DNA of 64,000 bases from Lysobacterales bacterium (GTDB lineage Bacteria; Pseudomonadota; Gammaproteobacteria; Xanthomonadales; SZUA-5): assembly GCA_022844135.1 (NCBI GenBank), contig JALHMG010000007.1, forward strand, positions 62,001 through 126,000. The letters run 5' to 3'. The translations under genes and the position numbers were made by a program. How positions within the stretch are numbered: the stretch's first letter is position 1; each line of letters opens with the position of its first letter. Below are positions 18,651 through 26,138 of this stretch, piece by piece. The notes beneath the pieces were generated by a model. The model did no database searches. It was not told the origin of the DNA and saw only the letters and a list, made by a program, of their open reading frames with translations.

Positions 18651-20624
18651 ATGTCAGACGAACCCGTGATGCATCTTAGCGTCATGATCTCCAGCACATT
18701 CGTTGACGTGAAAGGCTTGCGATCGATTCTCATAAAGGCTGCGATGGGTGCCGGGCTGCACCCGCGGGCGATGGAGCACGATCAGGTTATGCCGGACGCT
18801 GATGTCGTCGACAATTCGCTGAAAATGGTCAGAGAGGCGTTTGCTTACGTCTTACTGATTGGCCACCGCTACGGTCAACGTCCAGTGTGCGCAACGCGTA
18901 ATCCCAGGCAGCTTTCGATCACAGAACTGGAGTTCAACGAAGCGTTGCGGCTCGGCCGACCCATTCAGTTGTACTTGCTCAGCAACAGCTATCCGGTCGC
19001 ACGCGAGCACATTGACACTGATCCTGCGAACTTGGAGAGCTTGAAGAATTTTCGCCAACGCGCCAAGTCGATGGATGGCAGTGGCGGAGTGAATCGAATC
19101 TACAAGGAAGTGAGCAGCAAGAAAGAGTTTGAGATCGCGGTGGGTCCATTGATGCTCGGGCTGAAGCAGTCGCTACAAACCACTTCAACGTCCCGGAAGT
19201 CGAAGCCTACGAAACCGAGCACGGTCGCGGATCCTGGCTCAACAGACTCCGCTAAGCCGACAACGACCAGGCTCCAGCGAGCGGTTGAGAAGATTCTCAA
19301 CGAGATACCCAGCTCTTCAAGCGAGGACCAAAAGCAGTTCCTTGGTGCGTTGAAGATCCATAGTTTCGAAGGGCTTCTGGCGATGCTGTCGAGCGCTGGA
19401 GGTGCATACATGGTTGAGCAAGTCAGGGCCAAAGCACTCTCGCTGTGGCGCGACAAGCGCCCGGACGAGGCGAGCGCCCGTCTTGCCTTGCTCATATTCC
19501 TGATTGGTGCAGAAAAGCGACTGGTCGACGCTTCTTCATCGATCACAGGTCCAGCCCATCTGGAGTTGGATAGCAAAGACATTGCCGCGCTTTTAGGCGC
19601 CTGTTTGCTGGATAGTGGTCTGTGTCTTCAACTGGATTCTGCGGGGGCGCGCGTCAGCGCGCAGAATGTCATCACCGATCTTTCGATTATGGAAGGCGGG
19701 AGTTCGCCGCTTGCCAGGGTTCAGATGGAGCTGCAAGCCAAAGAGCGACGCCTCAGGCAGCCTCCAGGAGCCCCTATCGCTTCGGTCGAAAGCCTCTTGG
19801 ATGACGAGTCGTTCAAGGCTCGCCTGGATATTTTCGAAAGTGAATACGGGGTACGTCTCGCAATTGGCGTCCGCGCGGATGATCCGCTTCTGCGCAGCGA
19901 CCAGGTTCGCGTGTTCCTCACAAAGTTCGAGGTCGGGTTGTTCTCTTACAGCCGCAATGTTGCCGACACTTTCGCAGCATCGCTTCGAACGGCTGTTTCG
20001 TCCTTGGTCAGCGCCCTTGATGATGTTGCAGCCGCCATTTTCGGGCGCGTTCCAACGGCAGACGATTCGACGTCCGAACGTCCAGCTATTGCGAGTTTCT
20101 CAGCGGGTGATGAATCGCAAGACATCCTGAAGTGGGCTAGCACGCGCGAGGATGGGCCTGGAGCGGACGGCAGTCGCCGCTGTCCGTTCGTGTTCTTCAG
20201 CTACTCGCACGAGAAAGACGACGAGAAATGGAATGCCAATCTGATTGCGCAGCTGAAGGCGCTGGAAGTGCACGGCAAGATCACGCTTTGGGTCGATCAG
20301 CGAGAGATTGCTGCAGGCCAACGATGGAATGATGAGATTCAAGCCGCAATTGGCAAAGCCGACGTGGCTGTGCTGATGGTTTCCAAGCACTTCATGAATT
20401 CAACCTATATTCGGCACAAAGAGCTGCCACCACTGCGCGCGCGCGAGAAGGCCGGTCTGCTGCGTTTTGTGCCGGTGCTTGTCGGTGCCTGCCCCTGGAA
20501 GCATGACGAAGAACTCCAGTCTCTGCAGTTCGCTCTAGGAACAAAGCCACTGGACACGCTAACCAGAATCGGTGATCTCAATCTTGCCACCACAAAAATC
20601 GCAGAAAAGGTCCTGAGCCCATGA
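18651..20624 (+). CDS. DUF4062-TIR domain protein (predicted NADase effector)
   Basis: The 657-aa soluble protein has an N-terminal DUF4062 domain (residues 8-110: HLSVMISSTFVDVKGLRSIL, then YVLLIGHRYGQRP) and a C-terminal TIR domain (about 510-655: PFVFFSYSHEKDDEKW, WVDQREIAAGQRWNDEIQAA, AVLMVSKHFMNSTYIRHKE). The Glu of YIRHKEL falls where the catalytic Glu of NAD-cleaving TIR domains sits. The middle 300 residues are helical and unassigned. DUF4062 and TIR domains are known in bacterial conflict systems, where TIR depletes NAD+ once triggered. Its stop overlaps the MoxR gene start (ATGA), so it belongs to the operon with the MoxR and FGE proteins. The effector role is inferred. Confidence 0.85.
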   Translation: MSDEPVMHLSVMISSTFVDVKGLRSILIKAAMGAGLHPRAMEHDQVMPDADVVDNSLKMVREAFAYVLLIGHRYGQRPVCATRNPRQLSITELEFNEALRLGRPIQLYLLSNSYPVAREHIDTDPANLESLKNFRQRAKSMDGSGGVNRIYKEVSSKKEFEIAVGPLMLGLKQSLQTTSTSRKSKPTKPSTVADPGSTDSAKPTTTRLQRAVEKILNEIPSSSSEDQKQFLGALKIHSFEGLLAMLSSAGGAYMVEQVRAKALSLWRDKRPDEASARLALLIFLIGAEKRLVDASSSITGPAHLELDSKDIAALLGACLLDSGLCLQLDSAGARVSAQNVITDLSIMEGGSSPLARVQMELQAKERRLRQPPGAPIASVESLLDDESFKARLDIFESEYGVRLAIGVRADDPLLRSDQVRVFLTKFEVGLFSYSRNVADTFAASLRTAVSSLVSALDDVAAAIFGRVPTADDSTSERPAIASFSAGDESQDILKWASTREDGPGADGSRRCPFVFFSYSHEKDDEKWNANLIAQLKALEVHGKITLWVDQREIAAGQRWNDEIQAAIGKADVAVLMVSKHFMNSTYIRHKELPPLRAREKAGLLRFVPVLVGACPWKHDEELQSLQFALGTKPLDTLTRIGDLNLATTKIAEKVLSP

Positions 20625-21577
20625 ATACCTTGAAGGGGCTCGCGCCCAACGACATCACTCCACTTCCCCCCGATGGTCGCCATGAGCGCAGCGTCCATCA
20701 ATGGTCTGAATCGGAAATCGATGCACTGACATTGGCCCTGGCAGCGCGTCGGCCTTTGCTGGTGCGCGGTGAGCCGGGGATCGGCAAAACGCAGATTGCG
20801 CGCGCAGTGGCGGTGCACTGCGATTGGATGCTGCATAGCGAAACCATCCATCCGCGCTTCGATCCGGAGCATTTGATCGCACGCTGCGATGCGGTGCGGC
20901 GTTTGGCGGATGCGCAGGCTCAGAAGCTGGGTCCAGACGAAAGCTACTGGACACCGGGGCCGTTGTGGCTCGCGTACGACTGGACTGGTGCGCGGCGCTA
21001 CCTGGGGCAGTTGGATCAGGTGCCGGAGCCGGGCGGGCATGTGATTCTCATCGACGAGATCGACAAGGCCGAGAGCGATTTGCCAAACAGTCTGCTGGAA
21101 CTGCTGGGCCAACGTTCGCAGTCGTTTGCGCCGCTGCGGTTGCAACTTGGCGGCCCAAGGGCGAAGTTACCGCTGGTGATTATCACCACGAACGAGGAGC
21201 GCGAACTACCGGCGGCCTTTGTGCGACGCTGTGTCGTGTTGAATCTGGCAGCGCCAGAGGATTATCAGGGCTGGTTGATCGCGCGCGGTCGGGCGCACTA
21301 TCCGGGTGGCGACTGGTCGATGAACAAGCGCGTGTTGACGCGGGCGGCGGAGCAGTTGGTCGCGGATCGCCTTGCGATGCAAGAGGCCGATCTGCCACCA
21401 CCGGGAGCGGCCGAATATCTGGATTTGCTCGCCGCGCTGCACGACCTGGCGCCGGGCAATACGGCGAAGCAGTTGAAGAAGCTGGATCAGCTGAGCGCTT
21501 ACGTCTACATCAAGCACAGCGATCGTGCCTCACCGCTGCGGCAGTCGCGTGAGCCGATCGAGACGGGCGCCGGCTGA
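20621..21577 (+). CDS. MoxR-type AAA+ ATPase of a conflict-system operon
   Basis: The 318-aa AAA+ protein has Walker A GEPGIGKTQIARA (about residue 49), Walker B VILIDEIDKAESDLP, sensor 1 LVIITTNEERELP and an arginine-finger-like FVRRCVVLNL. This is the MoxR layout. MoxR ATPases act with vWA-domain proteins as chaperone-like switches; in ternary conflict systems a MoxR gene sits beside a vWA-like gene and an effector. Here it overlaps the TIR gene by 4 bp upstream and the vWA-like/FGE gene by 1 bp downstream (TGATG), so the three are made together. Function as an NTP-dependent switch is inferred from context. Confidence 0.88.
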   Translation: MNTLKGLAPNDITPLPPDGRHERSVHQWSESEIDALTLALAARRPLLVRGEPGIGKTQIARAVAVHCDWMLHSETIHPRFDPEHLIARCDAVRRLADAQAQKLGPDESYWTPGPLWLAYDWTGARRYLGQLDQVPEPGGHVILIDEIDKAESDLPNSLLELLGQRSQSFAPLRLQLGGPRAKLPLVIITTNEERELPAAFVRRCVVLNLAAPEDYQGWLIARGRAHYPGGDWSMNKRVLTRAAEQLVADRLAMQEADLPPPGAAEYLDLLAALHDLAPGNTAKQLKKLDQLSAYVYIKHSDRASPLRQSREPIETGAG

Positions 21578-24483
21578 TGCGAGTGGCAACGCTGCTGGGT
21601 AGGGCAGACCTGCTGCGTGCATGGAAAGAGGCCGATGCCAGCGCGTCTGCCCGACTGGCCAGCTTGTGCGGCTTCCAGGCTGAACTGCGCACGCTGAAGC
21701 TGCGACTGAAGCCAGACAAGGCGCAGACCCAAGCCGGGCGACACCGAATCGCGACCCCGGAAGACACCAAAGCACCTCTGCACGCGCGTCTGTTTCAAGC
21801 CTGGGTCGAGGAAGTTGAGCCGATAGCCGCAACGCCGCCCGAGCAACAAAGGCCGGTGGCGCGCAAAGAGTTACTCCCGCCCAATGGCGCGCGTATACCT
21901 GCGCCGCCGCCACTGGTGCGCACCCCGCGCCTCTGGCCGGCGCTGCAGCGCTCGCTGGGCAAGACGGTGCCGGGCGAGGTCGATGTGGCGTCGCTGGTGC
22001 GGCGCCTGTCGCAAGGCCGGCGCGTCGGACCGCTGCCATTTAAGCGCGCGCGGGTTCCGGCAACGCCGCTGGCGGTGATCTGGGACGATGCCGAGCGGCT
22101 GATGCCTTACGAGCAAGACTGCGTCCAGATCATCAAACTGATCGAGCGACTGCGCGGCAGCGACTTTACGCTGTACACGCGGCACGAGTCTTTCGGCGCA
22201 TGGTCGCGTTGGGATGGTTGCAAGCGAGATAAGCAAGTGCGCTTGATGGCGCCACCGAAACTCAGCAGCGGCAGTGTGCTGCTGCTCTCGGACCTCGGCG
22301 CGCTGGCAAGTTCGCCCTGGTGCGAGCAGCAATGGCTGCGGCAGATAAAGATCTGGGGCAAGCAGGGCGCGCAGGTGGTGGCGTGGCTGCCGACGCTGCC
22401 AGGGCAGGTTGCGGCCGACGTTGCACGCGTGGCCGCCATCCATCACCTGAGCCAGGCCGGCGGTCTGCGCGCGCAGATCAAGGGCTGGCGCGTCAGCGAG
22501 CAGCGCGCGCGCGCCCATCGGCGACTGCGAGTAGCGCGAGATCGGCTGTTGGTGCTGGCCTCGTGCGCGGTGCATGTGGCGCCCGAACTGTTGCGCGCGC
22601 TGCGCGTTCTCGATCCAGATGTGCGCTCGCAACCTGCGGCCGAAGGTCTGGCCTGGGTTGCGGCAGAGGTCGGAAGCTCGCTGCTATCGCGTCCGCTGGG
22701 CGCGGAGTGGGCACCGCGCTATCGCCAGGAATTCAGCAAGCTGTCGCCAGCTCTGCAGCGCAGCGTCATCGATGCGCTGCAAAAACAGCATGTCGGGCAC
22801 GGGAAGACCACGCCCGCGATCGAATGGTTGTTATGGCAATCGCACACGCTGCCGGCCGCACAGTCGCCAGAAACAGCAACGCAGGTTGCGGCGGCACGCG
22901 ATCTGCTCAGACGGCTCGCGCGAACGGGCGCCGGCGAACTGCCGGAAGCCGATATCCGCGCCTTTGCCCAGGACATCGTGCATCGGCTTGGGCACGACCA
23001 ACGCCTTTGGAGCCAGGAAGGTGAGCTCGGCGGCGCCCTCTACCACCTTACACAGAGTGAACGAGTGCCTTCAGGGCTGGATGCGGCGCATGTGCTTTCT
23101 GGTTCATCGGCCAGCGCGCGCGTGTATTTGGCGCAGCGCCGCTCTGGTTTGTGGTTGATGCCCGAAAGCCAGGCGCTGCCAACAGGGCAGCGTCTGTGCG
23201 CAGCCTTCGAAGCCAGTGAACTGGTCATTGACACGCTCGTTCCCGCGCCATCGGGCCAGATGATGACGTTGAGCACGCACTGGCGGATCGGCGCTGAACC
23301 GGTCCGGCTGCTCAAAAAAATGCAGGCGGCGAGAGTCCGCACCAAAGACCGCAGCATTGAGATTAGCGACATCCCACGCCCCGCCTGGGCGCATGAGTTC
23401 GGACGCGATAGCAAGGGTGTCTATGCGATGTCCCCGCCGTTGGGGATTTTTCAGGAGCGCTTCGATGCGCGGCTCGAAGCACCGGGACGGAATGTTTCGT
23501 TCGTGTCTGAGGGTCGCTGGCAGAAAAGAGTGCATCTCAGCAACAAGCATAAGATTCCCGACCTCTCGTATGCGATCGGTGTCGATCATCGGTACGGTGT
23601 TTACGCCAACATCCGCTTGGGCGATGCCACGCAACGCTTTCGCTGGATCGCCCCTGGCGAGTTCTGGATGGGCAGCACGGACGCCGAGCGGGCGCGGATC
23701 ACGGACAAGGATTTCGCCGAATGGGCCAGGAACGAAGCGCCGCGTCACCGTGTGCAGTTGACGCGCGGTTACTGGATCGCGGACACGCCGTGTACGCAGG
23801 CCTTCTGGTTTGCACTGATGCAGGGCAATCCGAGTGACTTCAAAGACAAGGCCGAGCACCCGGTTGAATTCGTGAGTTGGGACGATATCCAGCCAGCGCT
23901 GAATGCGCTGACGGCGCTGCTGCCGGAGGCCTGCGAGGCTGACCTGCCCACGGAAGCGGAGTGGGAATATGCCTGCCGTGCTGGCACCAGCACGGCTTTT
24001 TCCGGCGGCGATGGGCTGACAGCAGCGCAAGCGAGGTTCTTTGGCGCGGATGCGTTCGGCCGTAGTGGCGACGAATTTGAGACAGCCAAGGTGGCATCGT
24101 ACCCGGCCAACCCCTGGGGGCTGTTCGATATGCATGGCAACGTGTGGGAATGGTGCCGCGATGGGCTGCGCGAATACCAAGGTGTGGACGAACTGGACCC
24201 GGAGGGTCCGCAGGGTATTTCCTCGCGCGCCGCCCGCGGCGGCTCGTGGATCGGCCGCGCGCAGATCGCGCGTTGCGCTTCCCGCGGCCAGGACGGGCGC
24301 GGCAGCCGCTACCGCGCCCTGGGCTTTCGCGTTGCCCTGAGGTCCAGGAGCCAGGGGGCACTGCCGGAGGCAGTGCCTGAGTCGGCGCCGGAGGCGCCGA
24401 CGACGGCCCGGCGGGACGCCGGGCCGTCGCTTCGGGAACGGGTGCAGCCGTTGACTCGGCCGAAGAAGGGCAAGAAACCATGA
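21577..24483 (+). CDS. vWA-like (SAV_2336-type) plus FGE/C-type-lectin protein with a variable C-terminus
   Basis: The 968-aa protein couples two modules. Residues about 160-280 (PLAVIWDDAERL, SSGSVLLLSDLGAL, GAQVVAWLPTLPG) resemble the vWA-like domain seen in actinobacterial SAV_2336 proteins; the metal motif is degenerate. A long helical middle follows. Residues about 688-924 are a formylglycine-generating-enzyme (FGE-sulfatase) domain, a C-type-lectin fold: RFRWIAPGEFWMGS, LPTEAEWEYACRAGTS, MHGNVWEWCRDG, RAARGGSW, LGFRVALRS. The active-site cysteines of true FGE are missing, so it is probably a binding domain. Residues 873-924 are encoded by the variable tract described separately. The last 44 residues are encoded by the hairpin cassette and a basic tail. 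It is coupled to the MoxR gene by TGATG. Confidence 0.8.
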   Translation: MRVATLLGRADLLRAWKEADASASARLASLCGFQAELRTLKLRLKPDKAQTQAGRHRIATPEDTKAPLHARLFQAWVEEVEPIAATPPEQQRPVARKELLPPNGARIPAPPPLVRTPRLWPALQRSLGKTVPGEVDVASLVRRLSQGRRVGPLPFKRARVPATPLAVIWDDAERLMPYEQDCVQIIKLIERLRGSDFTLYTRHESFGAWSRWDGCKRDKQVRLMAPPKLSSGSVLLLSDLGALASSPWCEQQWLRQIKIWGKQGAQVVAWLPTLPGQVAADVARVAAIHHLSQAGGLRAQIKGWRVSEQRARAHRRLRVARDRLLVLASCAVHVAPELLRALRVLDPDVRSQPAAEGLAWVAAEVGSSLLSRPLGAEWAPRYRQEFSKLSPALQRSVIDALQKQHVGHGKTTPAIEWLLWQSHTLPAAQSPETATQVAAARDLLRRLARTGAGELPEADIRAFAQDIVHRLGHDQRLWSQEGELGGALYHLTQSERVPSGLDAAHVLSGSSASARVYLAQRRSGLWLMPESQALPTGQRLCAAFEASELVIDTLVPAPSGQMMTLSTHWRIGAEPVRLLKKMQAARVRTKDRSIEISDIPRPAWAHEFGRDSKGVYAMSPPLGIFQERFDARLEAPGRNVSFVSEGRWQKRVHLSNKHKIPDLSYAIGVDHRYGVYANIRLGDATQRFRWIAPGEFWMGSTDAERARITDKDFAEWARNEAPRHRVQLTRGYWIADTPCTQAFWFALMQGNPSDFKDKAEHPVEFVSWDDIQPALNALTALLPEACEADLPTEAEWEYACRAGTSTAFSGGDGLTAAQARFFGADAFGRSGDEFETAKVASYPANPWGLFDMHGNVWEWCRDGLREYQGVDELDPEGPQGISSRAARGGSWIGRAQIARCASRGQDGRGSRYRALGFRVALRSRSQGALPEAVPESAPEAPTTARRDAGPSLRERVQPLTRPKKGKKP
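24195..24347 (+). repeat. DGR-like variable tract A (3' end of the 968-aa gene)
   Basis: This 153-bp tract aligns without gaps to 25188-25340. Outside the two FGE tracts the genes differ mainly at third codon positions. Inside the core (24250-24333) there are 19 differences, 18 of them at codon positions 1 or 2, concentrated in 15 codons, 11 of which end in C in both copies. The framework codons between them are identical at all three positions. This is the footprint expected when AAC-rich template codons are randomised at A by a diversity-generating retroelement. The template is not in the window. Confidence 0.8.
24357..24428 (+). repeat. three-hairpin cassette A downstream of variable tract A
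   Basis: Three consecutive perfect hairpins: 24357-24377 (9-bp stem, loop GGA), 24381-24401 (9-bp stem, loop GGA) and 24402-24428 (11-bp stem, loop GGGAC). The loops equal those of cassette B, while stems differ by compensating base-pair changes. This copy is translated as part of the 968-aa protein tail. Confidence 0.88.
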
Positions 24484-24546
24484 GCCTTCTGCCGCTGGAA
24501 GTCCTGCTGCCGAACGCTCCTGGCTTGCCGAACCTGGCGCGCAACG

Positions 24547-25350
24547 ATGACGCGCGAACCTGAGGTGTTTCCGCCGGACTGGGCAGATGCCTGGGGCGAT
24601 GATGGGTATGGCCTGTGGGCGGAGTTCGTCGTGCGCGACGTGCGCCAGCGGATGCGTTGGATCGAGCCGGGGACGTTCTGGATGGGGTCGCCCGCGAATG
24701 AACCCGGGCGCTTTGAGGATGAAGGTCCACGCCATCGCGTGACCATCAGCAAAGGATTCTGGCTGGCCGATACGGCCTGCACGCAGGCGCTTTGGACCGC
24801 GGTGACCGGCAGCAATCCCAGTCGCTTCAATGACGATCCGCTATGCCCCGTCGAGCAGGTCAGCTTCGATGACGTGCAGACGTTTTTGGCGGCGCTGCGT
24901 TTGGTTGGCGTGGATGGCGATGCCGAACTGCCTACCGAGGCGCAATGGGAATACGCCTGCCGCGCCGGCACCGACACGCCGTTCCACTTTGGCGCGATGA
25001 TCACGCCACAATGGGTGAATTACGATGGCAACTACCCGTACAACGGCGGCGCGAAAGGCGAGTATCGCCAGCGCACCGTGCCGGTGAAGGCGCTGCCAGC
25101 CAACCGCTGGGGCCTCTATCAGATGCATGGCAATGTATGGGAATGGTGCCGCGATGGATGGCGGGAATACCAGGATCGCGATGAACCGGACCCGGAGGGT
25201 CCGCAGGGTGGCGCCTCGCGCGCCGCCCGCGGCGGCTCGTGGCTCGACTTCGCGCAGTTCGCGCGTTGCGCTTTCCGATCCCGGAACGTGCGCGGCCGCC
25301 GCATCCACTTCCTGGGCTTTCGCTTTGCCCTGAGGTCCAGTGCCGAGTAA
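24547..25350 (+). CDS. FGE/C-type-lectin-fold protein with a variable C-terminus
   Basis: The 267-aa protein is almost wholly one FGE-sulfatase domain: QRMRWIEPGTFWMGSP, HRVTISKGFWLADTACTQA, LPTEAQWEYACRAGTD, QMHGNVWEWCRDGW and RAARGGSWLDFAQFARCAF. FGE enzymes need two cysteines after GGS; only the later RCAF cysteine is present, so enzymatic oxidation of sulfatases is unlikely and ligand binding by the lectin fold is more plausible. Residues 214-264 come from variable tract B. It starts 64 bp after the 968-aa gene. A 27-codon frame starting ATGA at 24480 overlaps the gap and could couple translation or be the remains of a lost N-terminal segment. The hairpin cassette begins at its stop codon. 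Confidence 0.85.
   Translation: MTREPEVFPPDWADAWGDDGYGLWAEFVVRDVRQRMRWIEPGTFWMGSPANEPGRFEDEGPRHRVTISKGFWLADTACTQALWTAVTGSNPSRFNDDPLCPVEQVSFDDVQTFLAALRLVGVDGDAELPTEAQWEYACRAGTDTPFHFGAMITPQWVNYDGNYPYNGGAKGEYRQRTVPVKALPANRWGLYQMHGNVWEWCRDGWREYQDRDEPDPEGPQGGASRAARGGSWLDFAQFARCAFRSRNVRGRRIHFLGFRFALRSSAE
25188..25340 (+). repeat. DGR-like variable tract B (3' end of the 267-aa FGE gene)
   Basis: This is the partner of the tract at 24195-24347, offset exactly 993 bp with no indel. The encoded variable residues (for example WLDFAQFARC versus WIGRAQIARC) fall on the segment that forms the ligand-facing loops in C-type-lectin variable proteins of known DGRs. The tract ends ten bases before the stop codon. 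Confidence 0.8.
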
Positions 25351-25427
25351 GCGCTGCCGGAGGCAGCGCTGCAAGCACAGGCACGCGCCGGAGGCGCGTG
25401 TGCCGGCCCGGCGGGACGCCGGGCCGG
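25350..25427 (+). repeat. three-hairpin cassette B downstream of variable tract B
   Basis: Hairpins at 25350-25370 (9-bp stem, loop GGA), 25382-25400 (8-bp stem, loop GGA) and 25403-25427 (10-bp stem, loop GGGAC). Compared with cassette A, pairs change together: G-C to A-T and A-T to G-C in hairpin 1; G-C to C-G, C-G to A-T and T-A to C-G in hairpin 2; A-T to C-G in hairpin 3. The last hairpin is followed by CGCTTTT and could also end transcription. Confidence 0.88.
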
Positions 25428-25483
25428 TCGCTTTTGCGGGCAAGTTGTCGTGCCACTGTGGTCAGGGTTTACTCGAACCTCAG

Positions 25484-25514
25484 ATGCGGACCATGGGTCC
25501 GCGGACCAAAAAGC
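25484..25514. repeat. 31-bp dispersed palindromic repeat, copy 2 (inverted)
   Basis: This is the reverse complement of the repeat at 2377-2407 with two mismatches; the core is GCGGACC-ATG-GGTCCGC. It abuts the 14-bp tandem array. Confidence 0.55.
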
Positions 25515-25575
25515 GAGGACCAAAAAGCGCGTGCCAAAAAGCGCGTGCCAGAAAGCGCGTGCCAAAAAGCGCGCA
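25506..25575. repeat. five-unit 14-bp tandem array
   Basis: Five adjacent units of CCAAAAAGCGCGTG, with the first ending GAGGA, one A-to-G change in the fourth and the last ending GCA. It fills part of the gap between the FGE locus and the DUF1415 gene and has no coding frame I would support. Confidence 0.8.
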
Positions 25576-25598
25576 GCAACGCCCGTCTGCGTGCCGGG

Positions 25599-26138
25599 TT
25601 ATCCCAACGCTTTGCGCAATCCGTCCCAACCCAGCGCCCGCAGTTGCGCGATGTTGCGCTGATAAATCGCGTCGGGATCGGCCAGCGTGTCGACCGCGCG
25701 CGAAACGCTGGCCTCGCGCAGCAGGTGCAGGGTCGGATACGGCGAGCGATTGGTGGCATTGGCGATGTCGTCGGCATCGCTGTCGGCGAACTGATACTGC
25801 GGATGAAAGCTCGCCACCTGAATCTCGCCCGTGAGGCCCATCGCTTTAACACAGGCATCGGCGAGATCGAGGAAGTCGTTGAAGTCGAGAAAATCCTGCA
25901 GCACGTGCGGATGCACCAGCAGCGTGGTTTCGCAGGTGGCGGGTGCGGAGTTGGCCAGATGCGTCAACTCATCGCTCAGCGCTTGCAACAACGCGTCTGT
26001 GTCGCGCGCATCGCTCAGCGCGATGCGCACGGTGTCTTGCTCGAAGGGCTTGCGCGCAAACGGACACAAGCCAAGGCCAATGACCGCGCGCTCGATCCAG
26101 CGGCGCGTGGCTTCGATCGCCTCGTCTTGCTCGCTCAT
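25599..26138 (-). CDS. DUF1415 family protein
   Basis: The 179-aa cytosolic protein begins MSEQDEAIEATRRWIERAVI and shows the DUF1415 blocks GLGLCPFARKPF, TTLLVHPHVLQDF, LDFNDFLDLADA and HPQYQFADSDADD, then SPYPTLHLLREASVSRAVD. DUF1415 proteins are conserved in gammaproteobacteria and have no established function; the conserved Cys-Pro-Phe and His-Pro motifs hint at a metal or redox site. The start at 26138 overlaps the stop of the beta-solenoid gene by 4 bp, so both belong to one transcript. Upstream frame to 26312 runs inside that gene and is rejected. Confidence 0.88.
   Translation of the reverse strand: MSEQDEAIEATRRWIERAVIGLGLCPFARKPFEQDTVRIALSDARDTDALLQALSDELTHLANSAPATCETTLLVHPHVLQDFLDFNDFLDLADACVKAMGLTGEIQVASFHPQYQFADSDADDIANATNRSPYPTLHLLREASVSRAVDTLADPDAIYQRNIAQLRALGWDGLRKALG

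Noticed and set aside
23104-24735. 543-aa minus-strand open frame
   Set aside because: It is antisense to the FGE domain of the 968-aa protein.
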